NCBI GenBank assembly: GCA_030704615.1
Contig: CM060731.1
Location: 9,488,001-9,548,000 of the forward strand
Length of the DNA: 60,000 nt
Direction: 5' to 3'
Origin: Takakia lepidozioides
Taxonomy: Eukaryota; Streptophyta; Takakiopsida; Takakiales; Takakiaceae
Under the pieces are notes generated by a model that was not told the origin of the DNA, did not search any database, and saw only the letters and a program-made list of their open reading frames with translations. The position numbers were made by a program, and so were the translations under genes. Within the stretch, counting starts at the first letter, position 1; each line of letters starts with the position of its first letter. Positions 11,336-23,319 of the stretch are shown in pieces.

Positions 11336-12270
11336 GGTGATTTTTTAAATATTTAAAACACAAAATTAGAACCGTTAGCACTGAAAACAGTCCCAAAAGA
11401 TAATAATTAAAAATTAAATATAAAATTCAGAATCAAAATATTTTATATTTTCACCTCAATAGAAAATAATAGTAAGAAATTCCGTCACATTCAGTTCCTT
11501 GCCTTTCATTTATTATTATTATTATTTTCTATTGAGGTGATTCTAATTTTTATATTAATTTTTGAGTATTAAGAACAATAATTCTGTTTTATAATCCTGT
11601 CCACATGGATATATTAGTTGTTTGTTGATTTCATTATTTATTTATTTGTTTCTTTTTTTAAGGCGTTGGCCATTTAGTTTTTATTTGAGGGGAAAAAATA
11701 AACCCCAATGCCATGAGGCAAAGATCACATCCAAATGGATGAGGGACGAGCCCGAGAACATACGCAGAGAGACTACCAAAACGGCTAATGCTTGGACTAG
11801 AATTGCATGGGGTCTAGTGGACAGGCGACCGTAGCCGATCATACCCCCTACATATTCCTGCCATGATGCTACATCATAAAAGTTAAAGTAACGTACCAGA
11901 TAGGACTGAAGGGCATAAACATAACCGTCGACCTGCTGAGAAAACTAAATTGAACGATCAGGAGAGATCGAGAAGGCCCATATGCATAGGAGAGCTCTAG
12001 CATTGATCGGAATGTAACTTCGTTGATCTCTTTCCTTTTATATGTCTCCAATTGATATCTCGATCGAAGTCAGACGATTCAGGGCAGTGGCGCGTTGAGA
12101 TTCCTCCAGCGTTGCGGGATAGAGCTCCAGATGCAAATGGTTGGTGCAGGATTTGTTCAATTAATAATTGTAATGTAAAAGGGGGGAAAAAAAAAAGGCA
12201 GGAAGGTAAGACCTATTAATTAGGGAATGGTTCATGGTTAGATTGGGGTAAGCAGGCGTGGTGGTTTCTA
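11336..12270. other. AT-rich non-coding stretch
   Basis: No gene is supported. A short inverted pair around AATCACCTCAATAGAAAATAA (about 11,448 and 11,525) suggests an old decayed foldback. The rest looks like unique or decayed sequence. Confidence 0.35.
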
Positions 12271-12434
12271 GGAGTGACCTATGTTAGGGCAGCCTTCTAG
12301 AAGGTCCCACCGCTTGAGGGTCGGCGGCCTTCTAGAAGGGTCCCGCCGCCGCCTCAGGGTATATGAAGAGAGCCTGGTTCTCTTTCCGTGCATCTTACTA
12401 TCTATTCTTATTACTTACTACTTACTACTTATTA

Positions 12435-12513
12435 GTACCAAGGGGGCTCTGCAGAGGCAGGGTCCCAAAACAAGTACCAAGGGGGCTCTGCAGAGGCAGG
12501 GTCCCAAAAACAA
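12435..12513. repeat. 39-bp tandem duplication
   Basis: GTACCAAGGGGGCTCTGCAG plus the following 19 bases occurs twice in a row (12,435-12,473 and 12,474-12,513) with one base of length difference. Just upstream, CCTTCTAGAAGG occurs twice (about 12,291 and 12,328). The segment beginning TGTTAGGG at 12,272 with a TATA-like GGTATATGAAGAG at 12,358 could be an LTR edge, which I cannot confirm. Confidence 0.8.
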
Positions 12514-12654
12514 ATGCAAACCATGACATAATAAATAGAAGTAGAGGTAATGATGAATAACCCCCCCTTGGACAATAAGAATAATGTAAGAACTTAATGA
12601 ACGTGTGTGATCTGATGGTAATATTGCCAAAATTGCCAGCAATGACTCTTTGCC

Positions 12655-12931
12655 ACAGCAGGAAGAAGTTAGCAACCAACTACCAAACCCAGTGGCCCGT
12701 CTCCTTGGGGCCTCCAGATTGTCGGCTATGAGCAAACCCTCAGGTACTGGCATCCGCCGTATCGCAGTTGGAGAGGTTCTTTACCGCCTTGTCAGCCGCT
12801 CACTTTGTCTTCAGTTTCGAGATGCCTTCTCCGGACGCCTCTTTCCGCACCAGTTCGGGGTCGCCACTCCAGGAGGTTGCGAGGCGGTGGTTCAAGGGAT
12901 TCGTGCAGCTCTTGATCTTCATCCGGAGACC
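12655..12931 (+). pseudogene. LINE reverse-transcriptase fragment fused in frame to ABCC exon
   Basis: The open frame begins in a piece of non-LTR reverse transcriptase (finger region): LLGASRLSAMSKPSGTGIRR, IAVGEVLYRLVSRSL and HQFGVATPGGCEAVVQGIRA match the KPdGgvRPIAvGev...QfGva.pGGaEa pattern of plant and algal LINE proteins. It runs without a stop into the ABCC transporter exon that starts near 12,932. The join falls at an AG dinucleotide that looks like the exon's own splice acceptor, so the continuous frame is probably accidental: a LINE piece sits in what was the upstream intron. Confidence 0.75.
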
Positions 12932-13707
12932 AAGGTGTCACTGGACCGGCTGTGGCGGTACCTGAAGGAGGCAGAGCTGCCGGCGGATAGTGTGGAGAGA
13001 GAGGATGGTGTGGATTCAGACCTGGCTGTTGAGATTGATGAAGGGGAGTTTAGCTGGGACGCATCCACAAGAGAACGCACCCTCACTAGGGTCAACCTGC
13101 AGATCAGAAAGGGAGACACGGTAGCAGTTTGTGGGACAGTCGGGGCTGGAAAATCCAGTCTTCTAGCCTGCATGCTAGGAGAAATTCCCAAGCTTGCTGG
13201 AACAGTAAGCTCCCAATCTACTCTACTGTAAACAGTCAGGGTTGAAATCCAAAGGATGGGTTTGATTTGGTTGTCTTGCAATAACATCATACAGTAGGTG
13301 AATTTATGCTGAGGCGGGCGCAATGTCTGTCATCCTCTATGATGTGTTAGAAGTGCAACTCCTAAGCTCTTTCCGATGGTTGGCAGGTGAGGGTGAGGGG
13401 GAGCACTGCATATGTAGCTCAGTCTGCATGGATCCAGAGCGGCACAGTTGAGGCTAACATACGTTTTGGGAGTCCCATGGACTTGGCCCGATATGAGACT
13501 GTGCTGCAAGTCTGTGCCCTCAAGAAGGACTTGGAGTTTTTTTCTTTTGGTGACCAAACAGAGATAGGAGAGAGAGGCATCAACTTGAGTGGTGGGCAAA
13601 AGCAACGAGTGCAATTGGCTCGTGCTTTGTACCAGGATGCCAATATCTACTTTCTGGATGATCCCTTGAGTGTTGTTGATGCTCACACAGGATCCCATCT
13701 TTTCACA
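12932..13707 (+). pseudogene. ABCC (MRP)-type transporter NBD1, two-exon fragment
   Basis: ABCC proteins are ATP-driven pumps for glutathione conjugates and other organic anions, often in the vacuolar membrane. Exon 12,932-13,204 carries VSLDRLWRYLKEAELP (linker to NBD1) and Walker A CGTVGAGKSSLLACML. A GT-AG intron follows (GTAAGC at 13,205; acceptor before 13,387). Exon 13,387-13,707 carries [20 protein letters not shown] (Q loop), signature [16 protein letters not shown], Walker [17 protein letters not shown], and ends at a donor GTAAGAG. The NBD1 motifs are intact, but membrane domains and NBD2 are absent and the flanks are LINE sequence. I read it as a duplicated or captured gene fragment. 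Confidence 0.88.
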
Positions 13708-13844
13708 GTAAGAGGCACGGTCCTTTTCACCTGTACAGAAAGAAACCGGTAGGGATACGGCCAGCAGCAATAAATGAGCAAATCTGAAATAGCTAAGAGA
13801 AGCCACTAGCAGAGTCATGTGGAGAGAAACATTCGCATAAGTGC

Positions 13845-14297
13845 TCATACATGAGACCGGAAAGACCTGCCGCTGCAAGATGGGGACTGCGCGTGAAGGC
13901 CTGAGTGAAGACCTCCCGATCTAGCTTGAGATCCTGGCTCGAAGTCCTCGACAAAAAACGGCATAAGATCCTGAGCTGATGGGTGAAGGGCTTCGAGGGC
14001 AGTGACAGTATCTGGTGATGGAGGCGCTGGTGAGGAAGGTGCTAAAGCCTTGGCCGCACGTGAGTACTCGCCAACGCAGCCTAACATGAGACTATGACGA
14101 AGTCGCCTGTGGGCCGATGAGGGTGGCTGCGTGGAGGAAGCAAGAGGGGCGCGTGCCGCAAGGGATGAAGCACGAGGACAAGAGAAGAGACAATGCTCGA
14201 TCAATTCGTCAATTGACAGAGAGCAGAGAGGGCATAGAGGGGAGGGGGAGGCAATGGCAAAGGCAACTGGGAGAATCCTGTTGGTAGTTTTCCACAC
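13845..14297 (-). pseudogene. LINE 3' end, zf-RVT zinc-binding domain
   Basis: The minus strand encodes KTTNRILPVAF, then CPLCSLSIDELIEHCLFSCP. This C-x2-C...H...C pattern after a TxxRILPV motif is the zf-RVT domain at the C-terminus of plant LINE reverse transcriptases. It is followed by a low-complexity Ala/Ser/Pro tail. The RT domain is not adjacent; the RT piece at 12,655 lies on the other strand and belongs to a different copy. Confidence 0.75.
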
Positions 14298-15585
14298 GTT
14301 TAAGCCACTGGGAACGAGGGCGGGGGCCCTGTCAAATCATCCCCACCCTATCTTACCTCGGTTTCATTATTAAATACTTAAGAATCCAAATGGGTGTCAT
14401 CCTGTAGTGGGTAGTGTAATGATAAGGTGATAGCATTATAGGTGGTGAGGTTCCAGGTTTGCTTCTTGATGGGAGGCTCTTTACTGTAACCGAGTATTAG
14501 TATTCCAATCAGTGTAATCCTCTGGAACCCCAGTCCCTCATATAACTCTGGTTAGTCCATTTTGGACTCAGTCGAATTTCGAGAGCAGGTGTGAGTTACA
14601 CTTCATTCTGTGTAACCCCGAGTGGAGAACACACCTCGTCGTGTAACCCAATGTAACCCCAGCGGAGTTACACACCTCGTTGTGTCACTCTCAAGAGAGG
14701 GTCGGGAAGGTTTGGCATGCCAGAAACCGGCGTACCATCCTGTCAGATGCATTAAGTTCTTACATTATTCCTATTATCTGTGTATGGTTTATCTTATATA
14801 ATCCTTGCAAATGCCAAGAGAACAACAAAATTCTTCATTCACTGAAACATTCATGAATATTTATCACATGAAATTTTAATTTAATTCGCCAAAATATCTA
14901 CTATTATACAATAAGATTCAACTGTTTATCATTTTTGGACAAATAGTATCCCGCACAGAACCAAGAATGCATTATTAATAATAATATATTTAATATTTTT
15001 ACAATTTTAAAAAGAATGATGATGTCTTTCGAAATAAGCATAAATCATCTTTTCATCGATTATTGTCAACTAACTGTTCCGCTTTTGTATTTTGAATTTT
15101 TAAAATTTTGTAATTTTTATTCCAATAACATTGGGACTGCCAGCACTAGCCTTCCAATTTTGTAATTAAGAGACCAGGACTCAGATCTCACTAGTGGATG
15201 GAGGAAGAGGAAGAGCTCCGCAAGAGCGGTGTGTGTAAGCTTCGCAGACAGCCTCCACACCTCTTCAACCCTAGCACTCGGACTCCCCTTCTTCCCCACT
15301 ATCAACTCTAAGTCCCAAACAAGCCAATGCAGTACCTCACGAATCATCCCGAACATCATAACTCGGTATCTTCGGCAGACCCCATCCCTATCACCGGATC
15401 TAACCGGTTGTCATGACGAGCCTATCTATCTTCATCAGAGTCGCATGCTTAGCCGTTGCTTCTCAGTTCATCTCTATTAATTCTCCCTAAAGCGCAGCCG
15501 CTAAGTACACAAGTCCCCCCCCTAATCTCCTGCCAAAACATCCTGGCCAATCTGATCCCTACCTTTTTCATCATGGAAATGATCA
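14298..15585. other. Repeat-rich non-coding stretch
   Basis: No gene is supported. Between 14,590 and 14,690 the words GTGTAACCC, GAGTTACAC and ACACCTCGT recur several times as short tandem-like repeats. The region 14,760-15,110 is AT-rich. The stretch 15,150-15,585 may be the 5' part of the LINE that follows. Confidence 0.4.
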
Positions 15586-17210
15586 ATGCCAGCCTCTGGC
15601 TTCAGTTTCCTAGGAGCCGCCTTCACTAACTCACCCCTAAGCCCCTACCCGCGCTTCGTTGCTGCAGCTGATCAGCTTGGGCCTCGTTTTTCAGCCGACG
15701 CCTTTCCTCCAGTCTTTCTTCACTGCTTCCTCGCCCGGCTAAGCCTAAGGTGCCTGCAAGTTCGCTTTTGCTTGCATCTGGCTAGCATATTCTTGTTATC
15801 TGGTTTCCTCTCAATTGCCCTCCCCTCCTTCTCCTCTAGCTCCATCTCCTGTTGCATCTGCTCGCTTCCCCCCCATGGCGCCCTTCCTTCACAAAGCCTT
15901 CAATTCGGCAACCCATCGCCCAAGTCAAGGCCCTAGGTTTGCGGATCCCCGTAGACTCCACCCGTCAACGGGGACAGGTTTCTTCATTGCACATCAAACG
16001 CATTCCAAGGGCCTCATTGCGCACAGTTCTTCTCAGGCAAACCGTCCCCCACCTCAGCTCGCTCCAGGCCCTCCCCTGAGGCCCCCCATTCACAATGCTG
16101 TTGCATAGATCTCTTCCGGGCCCCACTCAGTTTCCCCGAGCCCGCCCATTCCAGGCAGCCCGCCCACAGATCTCTCGGTAGATTCCCCTTCAGACTCCAC
16201 TGCCTTGCAGTCTGCAATTGCCAGGGACCACCCACTCGTCCCAGTGGAGCTCGACCAGATTGACTCAGATGCAGCTCAATATGAGAACAACGGTATCCTT
16301 CTTCATTTCCCAGGCAAGAAAGTGACTAGAAACCATGCGCGAGACTCGGCTAATCGTCATCTGGGTGCATCAGGTGACTTGCTTCATCACTTTTGTCATG
16401 CAAGAGGCCGTGGATTCTTCTCCATTCTTTTTTATTCCAAAGAGGCAGCGGATAAAGCCCGAGCGTTCAATCCTCATGTGCATGGGCTTAATGTCAATAT
16501 TTTCCCATGGTCCAGATGCATGGGAAACAAGAATGGCAAGATATGGAGCCGAAGGATCATATTGTTGCCTTACATTCCTAACCAATACCTCTTAAGCCTA
16601 CCGGCTATAGGCAATTATTTTGGTGCTTTTTTGGGATGTTTGGCGGTGCACGGAAGCACCGAAATTATTCAAAATTCAGCTCCTACCACAGATCCCCACC
16701 CAGGAATTCCAATCAATCACAAGGAGTTCTCTCTATATCACCCACTCTCGCTAAAGAAAGTTGACCAGAGGCCTGCCCTTGATCGGAGCAACCATGCCTG
16801 GGATTGTGCAGTCAATCAGATTTCCATCTCCCCGCCAACAAAGAAAAGAAGGCAAATTGAGGACCCTATGGTCATTGAGGCCTCCTCTGCACCAGCTTCC
16901 AAATCCCACAGGGGCAAGGGCCCCATCATCTCAGAACTCCAAGCAGCAGGCATCCAAGGGTCTTCTACTTCAGACATCCTCAAAGCCCACCTTCCAGCAA
17001 CACTTCCCTCAATGCCTACCCCCACTCCAATTCCAGGGATTATCAGTTGGGAGATGGAACAGGCCAAGAACAAAGGGAAAGCATGCCCCAACATCATCAC
17101 CAGGCAACCAGTGGAGCAGGTATATACACCACTTCGTCGCCCCTCACCGTTGGCACATAACCCTACAATTGCCAATCGCAATCATGGTTGCCGAGAACAG
17201 TGGGGCTTGA
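15586..17210 (+). pseudogene. LINE ORF1-like gene with 5' leader
   Basis: Plant LINE ORF1 proteins bind the element's RNA. The main open frame begins near 16,205 and shows a DUF4283/RRM-like region (RGFFSILFYSKEAADKARAF, HGLNVNIFPWSRCMG), then a Pro/Ser/Lys-rich basic region (PPTKKRRQIEDP). Reading shifts frame several times between 16,335 and 17,210. The stretch 15,586-16,200 is GC-rich leader in which no single frame stays open. There is no EN or RT downstream: near 17,200 it abuts a gypsy gag gene on the opposite strand. Confidence 0.6.
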
Positions 17211-18960
17211 CACACAGAGGTGGCTGCCCCCAACAACACACCGGCTGCACTAGCCTTGGCAACAGGTGTCAGTGCTGCACGTATAGCTCTCCCCAATGGC
17301 ATAGTAACCTCCGCCTCGGTAACAGTCGAGCGAAAACTAGGTGCCATGGATGGCGTCGACACTGTCTCCGCCAATGTGAATGACTGAGGAAGCCTCGCCT
17401 GACGGTTTGCCTCCCCACGCTGTGGATCCAATTCCACCTCTGCACCTCGTGACTCAGGAACTCGTGATGCTCCTCGAGTCACGGCTGCAGCAGACTCCAC
17501 TTGCTCTAGTGGTAGCGCTGCTCCGCACATGAATCCCATGCCTCCCATATCTCCTCCCTTAGGAGCAGGAGGTGGACCATCCTGCCTGGGAGCCGGTACC
17601 GCCTGAGCTGTAGCCATGGCAGCGAGCCTCTGCTCTAGCTGCTGAAGCCGGTTGGCCATGCCTTGGTCAACACCCTGACCTCCGCGTCCTTGGCCATGTT
17701 GAGCTTGCCCTTGGCCTGCACCTCGTGCCCGACCACCTCGTCCTCTCTGGGCTGGTCCACCTCGCCCCCGGCCACCATTGTTCCCTTGGAACTGGCCTGG
17801 GCGCAACTCAGGATGCAAGTCATAACACTGGGCATCTCCATGCCCATACTTGCCACAATGCCCACACTGCAACTGTGCAGGCTGTGTTTGTGCCGGCCTT
17901 TTGCCACTCTCTGGGCAATCTCTCTTGACATGGGGTCCTCCACATGTCCAACATATCACCCTTGGTTGCTGTTGGCCTGCAAAAGATGCCACGGGCCTTT
18001 GCACCTGAGGTCCCCTATAAGCTCCATGGAACTTGGGTTGGGAAACCTTGCCCCCCTGACCACGCTGTTGGGCAGTCCCTTGTGCCTGTGGGCTGGCAGC
18101 TGCGCCTCGTGCAGGCATGTTTTGGCCAAATCCAATGGTAACAACTCGCTCCTCCACCATGTTGAGCTCAATCCGCTCAGCCAGCAGAAACACATCTGCT
18201 AATATGGGTTGGGCTGCTTGTAACAGGGTTGCATCTCGCACCCTTCGCTTGAGCTCTTTGTCCATAATTCCATACCAAAACTGGATTGCCTGAGCTTCAG
18301 TAACCCCTTGGGTCATACTTATCAAGCGCCTCATACGAGTGTACGCCTCTCGCAGGCTCTCACTGGGTTCGCGCTGGAAGTCTTACAAACTCGCAGCTTC
18401 TCAGTCCGTACACCTTGGTAGTTCCTCCGCAACTCCTGGAAGAACTCCACCACCGGGTTGAATCTAGGCACATGTGTAGTAGTCGTGGCAGGAGGAGTAG
18501 TAGCACCTTTTGAACTGGTACCACCTGCAAAAGTACCGGCACTACTTGTTCCACTAGTAGTGCTGGCAGTGGGAGATATTGGTACTGATGCAGCTACTGG
18601 TCGCGTCGTGCCTTGAGTAATGGAGACGTAGTCAGATGAATCACACCAGCTGTCAAACTCCTGGATATCCAACTCGATTGTGCCCACAGCTCCAGAGTAC
18701 CTACGAGGCCCCTTGGTAGCTCCATACATCTCCTCCATGTCATCCCACAACAACGGCGAATGAAACTGCACACCTGTTGAGGAAGCCTCCGAGTCTGTGT
18801 CTGACTCTGCACTAGTTGAGGGTGGAGGTGAAGGTGGTCTGAAACGAACACCTCGTCTGGTGAACCCACTCTCACTGCTACTGCCACTGCCTGTAGCCGT
18901 ACTCCCCTCAGAACCCCTGGGTAACTCCGTGATGACACTCACAATGTGCACCTCCTCCAC
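17200..18960 (-). pseudogene. Ty3/gypsy gag with two zinc knuckles
   Basis: Gag forms the retrotransposon particle and packages its RNA. The N-terminal part (18,960-18,335) is acidic and Ser/Thr-rich. After a frameshift near 18,360 the capsid-like part reads EAQAIQFWYGIMDKELKRRV and ADVFLLAERIELNMVEERVV. Two canonical CCHC knuckles follow, CWTCGGPHVKRDC and CGHCGKYGHGDAQC (about 17,950 and 17,860), then a Gly/Arg-rich stretch (GGRGRGGPAQRGRGGRARG). Protease and pol would be expected beyond 17,200, but a LINE ORF1 lies there instead, so the element is truncated. Confidence 0.82.
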
Positions 18961-19396
18961 GTGACATTATATGCATCCACCGCAAGAACTCCTATGGTTG
19001 GCTGGTCATCAACCCAGTCTCACCATAGAAGAAACACTGGTGGTCTTGCTGGTCATCACTCACTCCAGCCTCACCACCGACAGCATACTCTAGGATTGAC
19101 CCGGTGATCAAATCCGGCCTAATCCCCTATGAAAGCAAGCGCCCACACAAAACCAACATGGCGCACAGTCAAGCATGCAGGTGTTGGGGGGGATCAACAC
19201 AAGAAATCAAAACATCAACACCCCCACACCAAAATCCATCTGCAATGTTGATTCTGCAGAATATCCCAGCCCAAAACCCCAGACTGACTGGCCTCCACCA
19301 AGAGAGGCTTTGGCAACTACAAGTACAAAATAATGAAAATAGTAAAGAGATGGAGGGAAAGAATAGAAGCCCGACCAAACAAGTTCTAATCCTGAT

Positions 19397-20122
19397 CTAT
19401 GCTATCAACTGCCAGACTTCTCTCAAAGTGCCTCGCTCTGCATGATGGTAAGGTGTAGGAGGTATATCTATGTCCAGAAACCTGCCACTAACCTTGTCCC
19501 AAGCTACAGTAGCTCGCTCTAACCAACCCTCCTCCTCTTTCTGCCAGGTAGAAACAAAGCAATACTCCCCTATCTCCTGCTCAGTAAACACTAAAGAAAA
19601 CAAAGGTAGGGTCTGATAGTCTCTCAACTCGAAAGCTTTGAGACGGTTGCGGGTATCCTCATTGCGAATGACTGCATCTCCTTCAAGCAAAACAAACTTG
19701 TCATTGCTAATGAACCCCCGCTCATGGTTGCCTTGTGTAGAGTGTGTCCGGCTGCAACCATGTCTGATTGCACAAACTTGTGTAGCTCCTGCTCCTCTGC
19801 TCCAGTACACCACAACCTTGTGGCTGAACACCTTGGTCCCTGGGGCTGTCTTTGGTTGTGTTCCAAGCCTAGCTTCCACCCACTTTGGTATTTCACTTAC
19901 AGCTGCAGAACTGCTGGCTCCAACAGAGTTCTGACTGTCCAAAGTAACATTGAGGCCCTCAACGCCAACTACAACAGTTTGTTGTATATTGCTAATGCCT
20001 GACTCCCAGTATGCAATCAACTCGTCCAACTGTTCTCCACTCAAATCAGTCTGAGTTCCTTGAGAGACATAAATCTTGTCCCTTTGGGTGCACAGGCTAA
20101 AGAGAAGAGACCTGCCCTTCAA
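19397..20122 (-). CDS. ORF upstream of gypsy gag, unknown function
   Basis: An open frame of about 241 codons runs on the same strand as, and about 440 bases upstream of, the gag gene at 17,200-18,960. I recognise no domain. Visible features are an N-terminal MKGRSLLFSLC, a Thr/Ser-rich middle, and a C-terminal half with TLPLFSLVFTEQEIGEYCFV. The gypsy relic at 32,524-34,426 also has an unrelated-looking ORF in front of gag. It may be an extra retrotransposon ORF or the N-terminal part of a longer Gag split by decay. Confidence 0.5.
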   Translation of the reverse strand: MKGRSLLFSLCTQRDKIYVSQGTQTDLSGEQLDELIAYWESGISNIQQTVVVGVEGLNVTLDSQNSVGASSSAAVSEIPKWVEARLGTQPKTAPGTKVFSHKVVVYWSRGAGATQVCAIRHGCSRTHSTQGNHERGFISNDKFVLLEGDAVIRNEDTRNRLKAFELRDYQTLPLFSLVFTEQEIGEYCFVSTWQKEEEGWLERATVAWDKVSGRFLDIDIPPTPYHHAERGTLREVWQLIA

Positions 20123-21189
20123 TTACGTCCTCATTTCCCCCAGCCATACAAGGAGAACATCCACAGATTTGACTCTCATATAGACCAGAACAGGTTCTAG
20201 AAACAGAATTGTGGGTCTTTCACGGCACACTCACACTCTAAAAATTCCATAGATTTTTAGCAGAGTCCCAAAAACTAAAACCAGATCGAGATAGGTAGAT
20301 TTCCCCTTTTCTGCAGCTATCCCCTCAAAAACTGAGTCAAACAGAGCCCATTTGACAAAGATATGACCAATTTGGCTCTAAATCATTTAAATTAAATCAA
20401 AGGTTTTTTTTTTTTTTTAAAGGTTTTCAAATTTAAAAATTTAAAGTTACACCCAAAATATCTGGTAACTGGTTCCCGGTTCCCTAAGTTCTATATGGTT
20501 TCCTAGGTTCCCTGGCCACGTGCCTGCTGTTCCCCTCCATTTCATTTGAGTTCAACAGCTCACCATGCTTTGGAATCCCAACCGTCTTCTACCACAAACC
20601 GTGGTGACGATGGAGGTCGTGGAGCTCATTTCCCCTTAGCAACACCTCACCTTGGCACCCTCACAAGTTTCATTGACGTAAAGCTGGCAAGCAAGTTCCT
20701 GCAAAGCCATTGTGAAGGATCTTTAAAGAACTCCAGTCAACACTGTTCCATGCTCCAGTGCTGACGTACATGCCAGATATTCAAAAGGGCGAATTCTTCC
20801 CTGCCGGGGCGATTCTTCCCAGGGAACCCTCGAGAGACGAGTCCCCTGCGCACTTGATATACACTCTCTTAATAAAGATCAAAATCAGCAAGGAGACACC
20901 ACTGACGACACCCAGAGACCAGAGACAAGTACTTGCGCAGTCCGGAGGCCACAGCATCCCCTCTGGACACTGAGCGGGAAATAGCTACTACACAGCAGCT
21001 CGGTCTATCCTCAGCTCCTATACCTACTAGTTTCCTGCCCCTGCTCCTCCTTCTTCACAGAAAGGCGATTCTTCCCATTATAGGCCCCTTTCTTCGACTA
21101 GATTACTAGGTGCTGGTCAAGCCTGTTCCACCAGAGTCTCTCAGCCTCCGCATCTCTAGAGCAAATGGTTCCTCCCTTGCCCCACGAGC
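20123..21189. other. Non-coding, probable 5' UTR or LTR of the minus-strand gypsy
   Basis: No gene is seen. A T-run lies near 20,406-20,420. No TG...CA boundary could be paired with another LTR copy. Confidence 0.3.
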
Positions 21190-22535
21190 TGTCAAACTGA
21201 CGGGCAGTTGGTCCCTTCGACCACTGCTACACCTGCAAATAAATGATTCCAAACAAAGGATGCAAGGGGGCAGTCCACCAGGCAGTGATCAATTGTCTCC
21301 GATGCCTGCGCATGGCAGGAGGTACGCTGTGAAGGTGTCCCAGGTAAATGGGCACGCACCGGTAAGATTCTGTTGACCAGCTTCCACAAGAAAGCACTGA
21401 TTTGCAGGCCTATCCTAGCCCAAGATATGGAACAATCAGGCAAGTAGGACCATTTCGTGGACCATTTGGCATTGAAATTCATAGTAGGTCTAAGGAGAGA
21501 AGCTCCCAATTTGACAGTGTACTTGAAAAACGGGCTGTGTTTATTGTCTTTCCACACCCACTCCCCGGGATCAAATTGGCGAAGGTAACTGGTGCCTAAA
21601 GGAACCAATGCAGGAAGGGGTTGGTGTGTAGGCCGTTCATGAGAGAAGGGTCCACCTGGCCTGTTGCTAAGTAGAAAAACCTGATAGCATAGTATGGATT
21701 TTCCGGAATGTCAGAAAAGATTGGCCCGAAAAGGGAACCCGAGGGCCTGACCTTGAACTTCCAACCCTGCAGCAAATGGCCATTGCGAGAGAAGAGCAAA
21801 CAATGCAGACTTGCTGCCCTGCAAATCGGAACTAACCCAAGCCGGGAGAGACCTAATATTACATGGAAAGGAAGCCGGTCCCACTCATGCTGGCGGAATA
21901 TCGTTGGTCACCAAATCCCAGCCAGCGCGGGCCCTTCGCTGGGAGAGGGCAGGAGTAACTTCAGATAAAGAAAGCAGTGTCTCGTTATCCCAGATATGAG
22001 AGAAATGGCTAATGTTGGCCGCCTCCCATGGGCCCATCGCGCCGAGCCATCGCGCAGGCAGACAGTTCAGTGGTCACTGCAAGACTCCATCACCAAGAAC
22101 TTGGGGCCAACTTGGCCAATTTCTACACTCATGCCAACCTGGTTCTTGACAAGCTGTCGTTCCCGCCAAGTAAAATCATCAGCTCTGCAGGTCACGGTGA
22201 ATCCAGCAACGCAAGCCAGAATGGGCTACAAGCCAATGGCCCTTCTTGAGCTGCAACACAACGGACCACACAAGTTGGGCACGACTGGCCTACTGGGTGC
22301 TCAGCCTGCCCCAACGCTCAGGCAGCAAGGCTGCCAGGGCCTCCACGCGCACCCGCCACCACAAATAGGGATAACTCCACCCCAAACTGTTTGCACTTCG
22401 TGATCCAGCCACTGCCACCCACTCCCGACTGTTTTGGGTCCGAATCCAAAAGCTTACACGAGTCTCGTCTCCCTTCGTCAAAGTGAAAGATAGTAGGGAA
22501 TTGCGGGGCCAACTATCAAAGTCTTCAACCTCCAC
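21190..22535 (-). pseudogene. LINE 3' portion with zf-RVT domain
   Basis: On the minus strand a connection region (frames changing at 22,500-21,600, with WKFKVRPSGSLFGPIFSDIP and a KDNKHSPFFKYTVKLGA segment) leads into the C-terminal zinc domain: SAFLWKLVNRILPVRAHLPG, then ETIDHCLVDCPLASFVWNHLF. The layout W..K.P.k...FlWkl...rilt is that of the LINE zf-RVT region. Numerous frameshifts make it non-functional. The RT catalytic core is not visible. Confidence 0.7.
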
Positions 22536-22709
22536 ACCTCTTGGTTTTCAAACTCACGAGCAGAGACGACAACTAGATCTGCGCGCATAGCCCATGGCAA
22601 CAGCAGGGCCAGATGGACTCCTGCCCCAATATATATATTATAATAGTGCTAAAACAAACATTGTATCTAGCTTAGCACTAGAAAACTAGATAGGCTCATC
22701 TCTCTCGAC

Positions 22710-23065
22710 TGATAGACAAAACTAGAAACACACTGTTCACACAAGAAACAACATGAATCAAACAACATCACTCTTTAAAATAGAAGTCGAGCCAGGGGCA
22801 CCCCAAGCTATGGGGACTCCACCCCACAACAACCTATCCTCCCATCATAAGGACACTCAGCTTCTAAACGCATGAAGGAGCTCGGTCGCGCAGGCTCAAC
22901 TCGAGAGAGATGAGCTGCGCGACTGACGCTCTCGTGAAGATAAGACGGTTCAGGTGTCAAACTAAACTTGACACCTGATTTAACACTTGACCTAAATCCA
23001 AGTGTTAAATACAAATAACTAGCTTTATTCTAGTTAGTTTCACACTGTGCTTATTTAACTTGACA
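22710..23065 (-). repeat. LTR-like repeat, copy A (inverted)
   Basis: This 356-bp unit begins TGTCAAGTTAAATAAGCAC and ends TTTTGTCTATCA on the minus strand, the TG...CA form of an LTR. An almost identical copy, also 356 bp, lies in the opposite orientation at 38,079-38,434. The unit contains three short hairpins (for example CAGGTGTCAAG...TTTGACACCTG). No internal retroelement region or short target duplication accompanies it, so it may be a solo LTR. Confidence 0.8.
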
Positions 23066-23319
23066 TGCTCTCTTCGCTCACTATTGCAGAACTCTCTATG
23101 AAGAGTGCATGAAATAGAACACAAATCAAGTTTGGAATGCAAAATAGGGGAAAAACTGTGGTTTTGGGTCCAAATGAATTTTGATCGCTCCCAAATTTGG
23201 CACGCACATTGCATATGGCTACATTACACGCCCCATTCAAAAATGGAATGAAAAAAAAATTGTGAGCACGCGAAACACAGTCCAACAGGTCCCAAAGCAA
23301 TAACAACTCCAACAGAATA

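Noticed and set aside
11270-11340. Functional tRNA gene on the minus strand
   Set aside because: The A box is perfect, but the acceptor, D and T stems do not pair.
12272-12434. Copia-type solo LTR beginning TGTTAGG
   Set aside because: A TATA-like site is present, but no matching end, primer-binding site or second copy was found.
14400-14560. A third tRNA-derived SINE
   Set aside because: Only weak A- and B-box resemblance (GGTTCCAGGTTTGC), with no recognisable body or tail.
22700-23070. Short target duplication around LTR-like copy A
   Set aside because: The bases on the two sides (TCGAC and TGCTC) do not match, nor do those around copy B.
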